Assembly (NCBI GenBank): GCA_002292285.1 | Contig: DBBP01000012.1 | Coordinates: 145,937-209,936 of the forward strand | Source: Proteobacteria bacterium UBA981 | Lineage (GTDB): Bacteria > Pseudomonadota > Gammaproteobacteria > Ga0077536 | Direction of reading: 5' to 3' | Length of the DNA stretch: 64,000 nucleotides | Shown here: piece by piece, positions 9,562-17,318 of the stretch | Position numbering within the stretch: position 1 is the first letter of the stretch | How the letters are laid out: the number at the start of each line of letters is the position of its first letter | The notes under the pieces: generated by a model | Seen by the model: the letters and a program-made list of their open reading frames with translations, nothing else | Databases searched by the model: none | What the model was told of the DNA's origin: nothing | Program-made: the position numbers and the translations under genes

Positions 9562-9786
9562 ATGTTTCCGCGTTTGTTGATTGCATTAATAGTCGTCATC
9601 GCGGTTTTTGCCGTGATGCGTAGCGCGCGTGCCCGCCTGGGCGCCCGCCGCCCCCGCGTATTGGACGCGAAAACGGTCCAGTGCGAACGCTGCGAGGTCT
9701 ATCTGCCGCGCAATGAAGCCGTGGTCCGCGACGGCCAGCACTATTGCTGCGAGGCCCACGCTCAGGAGCGCGACCCCAAGCCATGA
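9562..9786 (+). CDS. PP0621-family small membrane-anchored zinc-ribbon-like protein
   Basis: A 74-residue protein with one N-terminal membrane helix (about 4-19) and a cytoplasmic tail. The tail carries CERC and a later CC pair, a likely metal-binding knuckle. Proteins of this PP_0621 type commonly sit directly before pilS, as here; their function is not known. AAGGA lies eight bases before the ATG. Its stop overlaps the pilS start (ATGA), so the two are probably translationally coupled. A role in pilus regulation is inferred from position only. Confidence 0.8.
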   Translation: MFPRLLIALIVVIAVFAVMRSARARLGARRPRVLDAKTVQCERCEVYLPRNEAVVRDGQHYCCEAHAQERDPKP

Positions 9787-11411
9787 GGAAACGGCCAGGC
9801 CTGGAAGCCAACATCTCGCTGCGCGTATCGCTCGCAAATTGGAGTGCGCTGCGCTACTTCAATTTTTATCGAATTGTTATCTCCGGTCTGTTCGCCGTCC
9901 TGAGTACGACCGGCAAGATGCCGCCTAATCTGAACGATTTGGACGGTCGACTGCTGGCCGTAACAGCGCTTTGCTATCTCGTCACCACCGTTCTGGCGCA
10001 GGGCCTGATTGAGGTAAAGAAGCTTAACTATCGTGTGCTGGTTTACAGCCTCTCGTTAATCGACATCGTCGCAATAACGTTGTTGATGCATGCGGCCGGC
10101 GGCGTTACCAGCGGTGTTGGCATGCTCCTGGTCGTCGCCGTGGCCGGAACGTGTTTGTTGGCGTCGGGCCGGGCAGGCATTTTTTTCGCCGCGCTTGCGA
10201 GTATCGCATTTCTGGGCGAAACGGTTTTCGGCACGCTTTATCTCGGCTACACCAGTGCCAACTACACCCAGGCCGGCCTGCTTGGGGCGTCATGTTTCGG
10301 CACTGCCGTCCTCGCCTCGCTCCTCGCCGAGCGCGCGCGTCTGGGTGAGGCGCTGGCAGCGAAACATGCCATCGATATTCAGAATTTGTCGCGTCTAAAC
10401 GAACACATCGTGCGCAGAATGAGAGCTGGCATTATGGTTTTGGACGGCGACTCCAATATTGTTCTGCTGAATGACGCGGCGAATGAAATTCTCGGCCGTG
10501 ACGGATCCGAGCCGGCGTTAGATTTGAGATTATTGTCGCGCGAGCTGCACCGTCTTTACGGTACCTGGATCGAGACCGGCAATAATCCTGAATCGACCAT
10601 CACCGGGCAAGGCAGTATCAACGCATTGGTCTCTTTCACTGAGCTGAGCCGCAGCGGTGAGGACCAGTCCGGAACGCTGGTGTTTCTAGAAGACGCCGCG
10701 CAAACCCGGCAACGTGCGCAACAACTCAAACTTGCATCGCTGGGCCGCCTGACGGCGAGTATCGCTCACGAGATACGAAATCCGCTCGGAGCTATCAGCC
10801 ACGCCGGACAATTACTTTCCGAGTCGCCGGATTTGATTGAGCAGGACCGACGTCTCATTGACATCGTTTTGCAACATAGCGGCCGGGTGAACACGATCAT
10901 CGAGAATATTCTGAACCTCGGGCGGCGCAAGGACGCGGTCGCGGAGAGCTTCGAACTTCGCCCCTGGCTTGAAGACTTCCAAAGCGAGCTGAGGCATCGC
11001 CATGATCTGGCTGCCAGCGAGTTACAAACCGACTGGTTCGAGGAACCTATCGTGGTGCGAATCGACAAGACCCAGCTCCATCAAGTGTTGTGGAATTTGT
11101 GCGAAAACGCGTTGCGGTACGCGAAGTCGAGCCCGCGCATTGTTTTCGAGGCGGGCGTCAATGACACGAACGGCCGGCCGTTTCTGGATGTAGTCGATTC
11201 GGGTGAGGGGCTTGACGCCAATATCGCCGATCGTTTGTTTGAGCCGTTCGCGACCAGTGAAAATACCGGCACAGGCCTCGGGCTGTATATTGCCCGCGAG
11301 TTGTGCGAATCAAACCAGGCGTCTTTGCATCTTGTCAGTCACGACGCTGGCTGCCGATTTCGCCTCACTTTTGCACATCCCGATCGGCAGCAACGGGTAG
11401 GGGACATATGA
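9783..11411 (+). CDS. pilS: Sensor histidine kinase PilS
   Basis: Membrane sensor that phosphorylates PilR and senses membrane pilin pools. Start ATG 9783 overlaps the preceding stop and removes a spurious N-terminal extension, leaving 542 residues. About six membrane helices fill residues 30-181. A PAS-like region follows (about 210-305), then a HisKA domain with phospho-acceptor His near 329 (SIAHEIRNPLGA). The C-terminal HATPase domain has the N box ENALRYA and G box TGTGLGL. The stop overlaps the pilR start (ATGA). Order and architecture match P. aeruginosa PilS. Confidence 0.93.
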   Translation: MRKRPGLEANISLRVSLANWSALRYFNFYRIVISGLFAVLSTTGKMPPNLNDLDGRLLAVTALCYLVTTVLAQGLIEVKKLNYRVLVYSLSLIDIVAITLLMHAAGGVTSGVGMLLVVAVAGTCLLASGRAGIFFAALASIAFLGETVFGTLYLGYTSANYTQAGLLGASCFGTAVLASLLAERARLGEALAAKHAIDIQNLSRLNEHIVRRMRAGIMVLDGDSNIVLLNDAANEILGRDGSEPALDLRLLSRELHRLYGTWIETGNNPESTITGQGSINALVSFTELSRSGEDQSGTLVFLEDAAQTRQRAQQLKLASLGRLTASIAHEIRNPLGAISHAGQLLSESPDLIEQDRRLIDIVLQHSGRVNTIIENILNLGRRKDAVAESFELRPWLEDFQSELRHRHDLAASELQTDWFEEPIVVRIDKTQLHQVLWNLCENALRYAKSSPRIVFEAGVNDTNGRPFLDVVDSGEGLDANIADRLFEPFATSENTGTGLGLYIARELCESNQASLHLVSHDAGCRFRLTFAHPDRQQRVGDI

Positions 11412-12781
11412 ACGAGTATCGAGCTCTGGTGGTCGACGATGAGCCGGACATCCGCGAACTGCTGTCAATCACACTGGCGCGCATGGACATCGAGTGCGAT
11501 ACAGCCGGTGATATCAAACAGGCCGAGGCGCTGTTGAAATCTCGCCAATTCGACCTCTGTTTGACCGACATGCGTCTGCCTGACGGTGACGGCATTGAGC
11601 TTGTAGGCCATATCGCAAGAAGCTACCCGTCTATGCCCGTTGCGGTCATTACGGCCCACGGCAACATGGAAGCGGCGATATCCGCGTTGAAGTCAGGTGC
11701 GTTTGATTTCGTGACGAAACCCGTCGAACTCCAAGCGTTGCGCAAATTGGTGTCCCAGGCTTTGAGCCTGCGCAGCAATCCAGCGGTCGGTGGCGCAGGC
11801 TTGATTGGAGAATCGGTCGCCATCGAGCGACTGCGTGAGACAGTTCGTAAAGTCGCCCGCAGCCAGGCACCGGTCTATATCAGCGGCGAATCGGGGAGTG
11901 GCAAGGAATTGGTAGCCCGCCTTATTCACGAGCAGAGTTCGCGCTCGGGCGCTGAGTTTGTTCCGGTGAACTGTGGCGCGATTCCCGGTGAGTTAGTCGA
12001 AAGTGAACTGTTTGGCCACAAAAAGGGCAGTTTTACTGGCGCCGTTGCAGATAAGCAAGGCCTGTTCATGGCTGCTGACGGGGGCACGCTTTTTCTCGAT
12101 GAGGTAGCTGAATTGCCCCTGCAAATGCAGGTGAAGTTATTGCGTGCAATCCAGGAAAAGCGCGTACGGCCGGTCGGGGCAGAGGAAGAGGTCAGTGTCG
12201 ATTGTCGTATTCTGGCCGCGACCCATAAAGATTTGGCGGACTTGGTTGAGAAAGAGCAATTTCGGCAAGACTTGTACTACCGCATCAATGTCATCGAATT
12301 GCATGTCGCGCCGCTGCGCGAGCGTCGTTCGGATATACCTCTCCTGGCAGAGCATTTTTTGAGCACCAAATCCCGCGAATTCGGTATTCCCCAGCCACGG
12401 CTGGACGACATGGCCATGCAAGCACTGAACGCATACGACTTCCCGGGCAACGTCCGCCAGCTTGAGAACATTCTCGAGCGAGCCCTCACGATGTGCGAAC
12501 AAGAGGCAATCAGTGAGTCCGATCTGGGTTTGACCCGGTCGGGGGCGGCCACCACGCAGATCGACCCGCCAATCCTTGCTGAGGAACCGTCGACGCAGGA
12601 CCAGCCAACGCCGCAATTCGCCGACACCGCTGAGTTGCAATCTTATCTGGATGAGGTTGAGCGTTCGCGCATCATCCAGGCGTTGGAGCAAACGCGTTGG
12701 AACAAGACCAAAGCCGCGAAAATTCTTGGCATCAGTTTTCGTGCGCTGCGTTACCGGTTGCAAAAGCTGGAAATTGAGTAG
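11408..12781 (+). CDS. pilR: Sigma-54-dependent response regulator PilR
   Basis: NtrC-family activator of pilin transcription. The start at ATG 11408 overlaps the pilS stop and is the one that begins the receiver domain cleanly. The 457-residue protein has a receiver domain with acidic pocket DDE (10-12) and phospho-acceptor Asp54. The AAA+ domain has Walker A GESGSGKE (160-167) and the sigma-54 contact loop GSFTGA (207-212). A C-terminal Fis-type helix-turn-helix (NKTKAAKILGISFRALRYRL) ends the protein. A sigma-54-type promoter lies directly downstream, ahead of pilA, so the regulatory logic is visible in the sequence. Confidence 0.95.
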   Translation: MNEYRALVVDDEPDIRELLSITLARMDIECDTAGDIKQAEALLKSRQFDLCLTDMRLPDGDGIELVGHIARSYPSMPVAVITAHGNMEAAISALKSGAFDFVTKPVELQALRKLVSQALSLRSNPAVGGAGLIGESVAIERLRETVRKVARSQAPVYISGESGSGKELVARLIHEQSSRSGAEFVPVNCGAIPGELVESELFGHKKGSFTGAVADKQGLFMAADGGTLFLDEVAELPLQMQVKLLRAIQEKRVRPVGAEEEVSVDCRILAATHKDLADLVEKEQFRQDLYYRINVIELHVAPLRERRSDIPLLAEHFLSTKSREFGIPQPRLDDMAMQALNAYDFPGNVRQLENILERALTMCEQEAISESDLGLTRSGAATTQIDPPILAEEPSTQDQPTPQFADTAELQSYLDEVERSRIIQALEQTRWNKTKAAKILGISFRALRYRLQKLEIE

Positions 12782-12807
12782 GAAAACGGCTTGATTCTGT
12801 CCGTGTG

Positions 12808-12832
12808 TGACGTGCCGCGTCACTTATTGACG
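12808..12832. promoter_or_regulatory. Triple TGACG half-site array upstream of the pilA promoter
   Basis: Three copies of the pentamer TGACG occur in alternating orientation: TGACG at 12808-12812, its inverse CGTCA at 12818-12822, and TGACG at 12828-12832. They are exactly 10 bp apart, so on the same helix face. The first two form a 6-bp inverted repeat GTGACG/CGTCAC. The array lies about 90 bp upstream of the sigma-54 box, where an enhancer-binding protein such as PilR would be expected to bind. Assignment to PilR is an inference; the P. aeruginosa site is described with TGTC half-sites, which differ. Confidence 0.45.
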
Positions 12833-12920
12833 TTAAATCGTTTTGATACGGTGTTGCGGCGCGCAACTCGCGGTCACCTGAATGCCCGTCAGAGCAGGTT
12901 TTTTGGATGAATCGAAAAGT

Positions 12921-12936
12921 TGGCACGCAACCTGCT
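12921..12936 (+). promoter_or_regulatory. Sigma-54 promoter of pilA
   Basis: TGGCAC (12921-12926), a 5-base spacer, then CTGCT (12932-12936) match the -24/-12 consensus TGGCAC-N5-TTGCW at all but one position, with the invariant GG and GC at correct spacing. Transcription would start near 12947, giving a leader of about 117 nt before pilA. The adjacent pilR encodes the matching activator. The match and position make this one of the better supported regulatory calls in the window. Confidence 0.8.
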
Positions 12937-13063
12937 TTGTTTCTCCTCGAACGGGTTTTACGGCTTGGGCCGACCGACCCACTGAACAACGCGCCGTTTG
13001 AGGTCAATCAACAATAATTGCCCGGCATGCGCATTCAACTTTGACATTAGGGAATTAGCCATT

Positions 13064-13477
13064 ATGAAGAAACAACAAGGTTTTACGCTTATCGAGCTCA
13101 TGATCGTGGTCGCGATTATCGGCATCCTCGCCGCGGTTGCTATCCCGGCCTACCAGGATTACACCATCCGCGCGAAAGTGACTGAAGGTTTGAGCTTGGC
13201 TGCTTCTGGTAAGACTGGAGTGGCTGAGTACTTTTCCAGCACAGGTAACCTGCCTACTAACAACGATGAAGCCGGCATGGCCACCTCCACTGATATCAGT
13301 GGTAACTCGGTCCAGAGTGTCACGATTTCTTCTGGTGTTATTGAAGTAATTTTCTCGGCATCGCCGATTGGTTCTTCAACCCTGCAGCTTTCGCCGACCA
13401 CTTCAGGCGGCAAGATCGTTTGGGATTGCACCGGCGGCAACCTGCTTGCTAAATACCGTCCGTCGTCCTGCCGCTAA
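13064..13477 (+). CDS. pilA: Type IV major pilin PilA
   Basis: Structural subunit of the type IV pilus. The ATG at 13064 gives a short type IV leader, MKKQQG, cleaved before Phe by PilD; Glu5 of the mature chain is present (FTLIEL). The conserved hydrophobic N-terminal helix (IVVAIIGILAAVAIPAYQDY) follows. Length is 137 residues. Cys122 and Cys136 can form the C-terminal D-loop disulphide typical of these pilins. The 22 codons upstream in frame are not part of the leader. A Shine-Dalgarno AGGGAA lies upstream, a sigma-54 promoter precedes the gene and a strong terminator follows it. Many Ser and Thr residues in the second half (for example around 74-115) are possible glycosylation sites, but none can be assigned from sequence. 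Confidence 0.97.
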   Translation: MKKQQGFTLIELMIVVAIIGILAAVAIPAYQDYTIRAKVTEGLSLAASGKTGVAEYFSSTGNLPTNNDEAGMATSTDISGNSVQSVTISSGVIEVIFSASPIGSSTLQLSPTTSGGKIVWDCTGGNLLAKYRPSSCR

Positions 13478-13499
13478 GCTTCAGCGACTCGGATAAATC

Positions 13500-13533
13500 A
13501 AACACGCTGCGGAAACGCAGCGTGTTTTTTTTT
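13500..13533 (+). terminator. Rho-independent terminator after pilA
   Basis: A 12-bp perfect stem (AAACACGCTGCG / CGCAGCGTGTTT) closes on a GAAA tetraloop and runs into a tract of nine T. It starts 23 bp after the pilA stop. The next gene begins only 13 bp beyond the T tract, so that gene's transcription must either read through this terminator or start inside pilA. Confidence 0.95.
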
Positions 13534-13545
13534 GTCTCGACAATC

Positions 13546-15456
13546 ATGTCCGCAGCATTGAAAACGACCCCGGCTGCCATCTTTGGTTGGTTAAGCATCG
13601 TGGCCGCGGCGGTCCTGGTTTACTGGCCCGGTCTCAGCGGCGGATTCGCGTTCGACGATTACCATGTAATCGTCAATAATGAACACTTGGGCGCGCTGAA
13701 CCACGGCGTCAGCGGTGCGCTCGACGCAGCCTTCTCAACCGCTACCGGACCACTCAAGCGACCGCTGTCGTTACTCACTTTCGCACTGAATCATGCGGTC
13801 GACGGCCTCGTCCCCTTGGGTTTCAAAGTCACTAATCTCGCTTTGCACTGTCTCAACGCCGGCTTGCTCCTATTCTTGCTGCGCGCCATCCTCGGACGAC
13901 TGTCTGGGATTCGCGCGGGCGACGCTGGCCGGCTCGCCTGGTTGATCGCGCTGCTCTGGGCGGTTCATCCCATCAATCTCACGTCGGTGTTGTATGTCGT
14001 CCAGCGTATGACGCTATTGGCATCGACGTTCATGTTGCTGGGGATGTGGGTCTATTTTTGCATTCGCGTGCGCCAGACGTCCGGGCGCGACGTGACAGTG
14101 GCAACCTGGTTGGCCCTCATGTTGTGCTGGGTATTGGGTCTCGCAGCTAAAGAAACGGCGGTGTTGTTGCCGTTTTTCCTGTTGACCATAGAACTCTCTG
14201 CATTCGGCTTCGCCGGACTGCCACCAGTTCGCGCAGCGTGGCGAGGTATCGTGGGGGGCCTCATCCTGGTTAGCTTGGGCGTTGCTTATATGAACGCGAA
14301 TACGCTCTTCCCGGCTTATTTCGGTCGCGAATTTACTGCCGCTGAACGCTTGCTGACGGAATCACGCGTGCTGATGCTCTACCTCCAGATGATCCTAACG
14401 CCGGATCTGTCCCTATTCGCCCTGTTCCACGACGACGTCCCGCTTTCGAAAAGCTTGCTCGACCCGATTTCGACCCTACCGAGTGTTTGCGTCGTACTGG
14501 TCGCCGTTGGCTGCACATTCGCCAGACGCCCACTGTGGCTAGCATTCGGCTGCGCGTGGTTCATCAGCGGCCACCTGCTGGAATCGTCCCTGGTGCCACT
14601 GGAGTTGGTACACGAACACCGTAACTATCTTGCTTCCGTCGGTCCCCTCAGCGCTTTGGTGATCGGGGCCCAGTTGATTCTCAAGCGAGTGCCCGATGCT
14701 CGTCTGCGCTATTTGCCGATGGCGCTATTTATCGTTTGCGTTGCCATCGTGACCGCTTTGCGCGCGGTGGATTGGGACGACCCGTGGCGTCAAATGAGTG
14801 TGGATATACGCCATCACCCGGAGTCAGCTCGCAGCTGGTATGAGTATGGGCGGCTTAGCTTCGAGCGCGGTGCTGAGCTCGGTGACGCCACGCTCCAGCA
14901 AACCGGAGTCGATGCGCTGGAACGTTCTGCAACACTCGACCGGATTCCGTTTATGGCCCTGGCCGCCCTGCTCAAATTGCGAGTGAACGCCAATGACCAG
15001 ACAGGAACGCAGGTCATGCTGGACCGTTTGAAGGCCCATCCACGCAGTCGGGTGCGTGTTGAAGCGTTTCGACAGTTGGTCGAATGCCAGGCTTACTCGA
15101 GCTGCCGAAAGGCCCCGGGCCCGGTGCTGGCGCTAGCTGAAATAACCCTCACGGGCGCCGAACTTTATCCGGATTATCGACGGCGCACGCTGGAATGGCT
15201 GGCTATCTACTACTTAGCCGTTCTCGGCGACGCCGAAGCTGGTTTGACGATCCTGGCAGAACTTGTCGCGCATAATCCAACCGATCTCAATCTCTCAATC
15301 CGACTCGCAGAAGCGTATAGCGACAACGGCGGTCGCGCGCTTGCGATAAAGCTCGGTGAGGCGTTGCTCAATGACCAGCCGTGGCATTTTGAGCTCACTA
15401 ACAGGCCGCATTTCGGGCGTTTGCGGCGCTTGTTGGCCGGCCCGACCGAATTGTGA
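13546..15456 (+). CDS. GT-C/TMTC-like membrane glycosyltransferase with C-terminal repeats (copy 1)
   Basis: A 636-residue polytopic membrane protein. The first helix (about 14-29) is followed by a periplasmic loop with FDDYH at residues 36-40. An acidic motif in the first loop is typical of GT-C enzymes that use lipid-linked sugar donors. Further helices run to about residue 415. A soluble C-terminal tail of about 220 residues resembles TPR/SEL-type helical repeats. Shared landmarks with the next gene include VQRMT, an AKET/SKET segment and EHRNYL. The overall layout (membrane GT-C plus repeats) resembles TMTC-type O-glycosyltransferases. The start is ATG 13546; an in-frame GTG further up lies inside the terminator. 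No good ribosome site is visible. Its place directly behind pilA suggests pilin glycosylation; the sugar and acceptor residue are unknown. Confidence 0.72.
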   Translation: MSAALKTTPAAIFGWLSIVAAAVLVYWPGLSGGFAFDDYHVIVNNEHLGALNHGVSGALDAAFSTATGPLKRPLSLLTFALNHAVDGLVPLGFKVTNLALHCLNAGLLLFLLRAILGRLSGIRAGDAGRLAWLIALLWAVHPINLTSVLYVVQRMTLLASTFMLLGMWVYFCIRVRQTSGRDVTVATWLALMLCWVLGLAAKETAVLLPFFLLTIELSAFGFAGLPPVRAAWRGIVGGLILVSLGVAYMNANTLFPAYFGREFTAAERLLTESRVLMLYLQMILTPDLSLFALFHDDVPLSKSLLDPISTLPSVCVVLVAVGCTFARRPLWLAFGCAWFISGHLLESSLVPLELVHEHRNYLASVGPLSALVIGAQLILKRVPDARLRYLPMALFIVCVAIVTALRAVDWDDPWRQMSVDIRHHPESARSWYEYGRLSFERGAELGDATLQQTGVDALERSATLDRIPFMALAALLKLRVNANDQTGTQVMLDRLKAHPRSRVRVEAFRQLVECQAYSSCRKAPGPVLALAEITLTGAELYPDYRRRTLEWLAIYYLAVLGDAEAGLTILAELVAHNPTDLNLSIRLAEAYSDNGGRALAIKLGEALLNDQPWHFELTNRPHFGRLRRLLAGPTEL

Positions 15457-17318
15457 GCGACGATCGTCGTATCGCCACGGCGTCTGTCTGGCTGGCGCTG
15501 GTGATGCTGCTGATGTTAACCGTTGTGATATACGTGCCCGGATTACCCGGCCCGTTATTACTTGATGACTATTCGGTCCTTGTGCCGCTGCTCGAATTGC
15601 CACGCGAGGCATTTTTCAGCCGTGAATACCTGGTCAGCAACAGTGGCCCGCTGGGACGACCGCTTTCGATGTTCACATTCGCACTGCAGGCGACGGCCGG
15701 AACCGCCGACGCCTGGCACTGGAAGGCCGCTAATGTCGCACTTCATGGGCTCATCGGCACCGCACTCTACGCGTTGTTTTCGACGACATTAGGACTGATT
15801 TATCCCTGTCGCCGGCGCGCCCGCACGGTCGCCTTATTGGCGGCGGCGGCATGGTTGGTACATCCCCTGCACGTCAGCACCGTGTTGTACGCAGTACAGC
15901 GCATGACCGAACTTTCCGCCTTGTTTTGTGTGTTGGGGCTACTTGCTTACGCCAGCGGTCGCGCGCGCGTGGTGAAGGGCTACAAGGGCGGTGAAAGTCT
16001 CATTGTGTGTGGGATTTTCGTGATGACGCCGCTCGCCGCCCTGAGCAAGGAAACCGGCCTGCTATTGCCGTTTTACATTGCTGCGCTGGAACTTCTCGCG
16101 TTCGCGAGTCTGGCCAGACCGCTATGGCTAAAGCGCTTGCTATGGCTGTGCACGGTAGTTCCGGTGCTGGCGGCTGCGGCGTATATCGGCAGCGATATCA
16201 AGGCCCGTCTGCTCGGCATTTATACCCATCGCGATTTCACGATAGGTGAACGTCTAATGACCCAAGGCCGCGTTCTGACGACCTATCTGCGTTGGATAGT
16301 CGCGCCGCGTTCGCGTGATTTCGGGTTCTATCACGACGACGAAGTCGTCGTACGAGATCTCGCTGAGGAGCCTGCTGTCATCGCGGCTTTCGCCTTTCTT
16401 CTCAGCTTGATGGCACTAGCCTGGGCGACCCGCAAGCGCTATCCGGTCGCGGCGTTCGGCGTAGCGCTGTTTTTTCTGGGCCACGCGCTTGAGTCGAGTG
16501 TGTTCGGCCTGGAGTTGATGTACGAGCATCGCAATTACTTACCGATGGCGGGCGTGTATATCGCGCTGGCTGATGTGATTGGTGGCCGCTTGTCGGCACG
16601 TTTATTAACGGTGGCAGGACTAGGTTTGGTCGCTGTGCTCGCTGTCTCTACCGCAGTACGCACATCGCTGTGGGGGGATGAGCGCTCGCTCTATTTTTCT
16701 GCGGCAGAGCGCCATCCCAAATCTGTACGGGCCGTGCAATCGCTGGCCGAATGGCATTCGCGTCGAGGTGAACACGATGCGGCGTTAGCCTTGTTGCCTG
16801 ATACCGGTGGTTTTCAAACCGGGTTACAGCGCCAGGTGATACTGTGTCGGCGGGACGCTGCAGCGGACGGCAGCGCCGCACAAACACTGGTCGCTGCCCA
16901 ACATGCCAAACGAGTGAATAATTTCGCGTTGGCGAGCTTGTTCGTATTAGTCAATCATCAGCTCGACGGTAGTTGTGAGCTCCCAAACGACGACCTGTCA
17001 GCGACATTACGCGCGCTCGATAACAAACCACTCAATCGTACTTATCGTTATCGCCAGAACAGCTACCTAGGGATGCTGTTGTATCGGCAAGGCCATGTTG
17101 CGGAGGCGTTTAAGCGTCTGCGCATGGCTGCAGACAGTCAGCCGAATGAGCCTTTCGTACATTATCTAATGGCCGAGTGGCATCTGGATGACGGGCAACA
17201 TCTTGCAGCTCGCGAAGCACTAATTGCCGCGCGCAATCAGGCAGGAAAGCAGCGTTATCCGGCCATCGACCGTGCGTTGAGTGAATGGCTCGAAGAAACC
17301 AGCGGGCCTGCTAATTGA
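15453..17318 (+). CDS. GT-C/TMTC-like membrane glycosyltransferase with C-terminal repeats (copy 2)
   Basis: A paralogue of the preceding gene, 621 residues, starting at a GTG that overlaps the preceding stop by 4 bp (GTGA), so the two are translationally coupled. It repeats the same landmarks in the same order: first helix (about 11-29), LLDDY loop (Asp38-Asp39), HPLHVSTVLYAVQRMTE, LSKETGLLLPF, ERLMTQGRVLTTYL and EHRNYL. The C-terminal soluble helical-repeat region covers about 415-600 (for example EAFKRLRMAADSQPNEPFVH). Copy 1 and copy 2 clearly arose by duplication but have diverged substantially, which argues for different acceptors, sugars or successive steps. The 3' end overlaps the convergent GT2 gene by 8 bp. 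Function is inferred from fold and neighbourhood. Confidence 0.72.
   Translation: MSDDRRIATASVWLALVMLLMLTVVIYVPGLPGPLLLDDYSVLVPLLELPREAFFSREYLVSNSGPLGRPLSMFTFALQATAGTADAWHWKAANVALHGLIGTALYALFSTTLGLIYPCRRRARTVALLAAAAWLVHPLHVSTVLYAVQRMTELSALFCVLGLLAYASGRARVVKGYKGGESLIVCGIFVMTPLAALSKETGLLLPFYIAALELLAFASLARPLWLKRLLWLCTVVPVLAAAAYIGSDIKARLLGIYTHRDFTIGERLMTQGRVLTTYLRWIVAPRSRDFGFYHDDEVVVRDLAEEPAVIAAFAFLLSLMALAWATRKRYPVAAFGVALFFLGHALESSVFGLELMYEHRNYLPMAGVYIALADVIGGRLSARLLTVAGLGLVAVLAVSTAVRTSLWGDERSLYFSAAERHPKSVRAVQSLAEWHSRRGEHDAALALLPDTGGFQTGLQRQVILCRRDAAADGSAAQTLVAAQHAKRVNNFALASLFVLVNHQLDGSCELPNDDLSATLRALDNKPLNRTYRYRQNSYLGMLLYRQGHVAEAFKRLRMAADSQPNEPFVHYLMAEWHLDDGQHLAAREALIAARNQAGKQRYPAIDRALSEWLEETSGPAN

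Noticed and set aside
12137..12823. 228-codon minus-strand frame across pilR
   Set aside because: Antisense shadow of the AAA+ domain; no family similarity and no start signal.
12877..12906. ACCTG...CAGGT followed by T6 between pilR and pilA as a pilR terminator
   Set aside because: Only a 5-bp stem with a loop above 14 nt; too weak to call.
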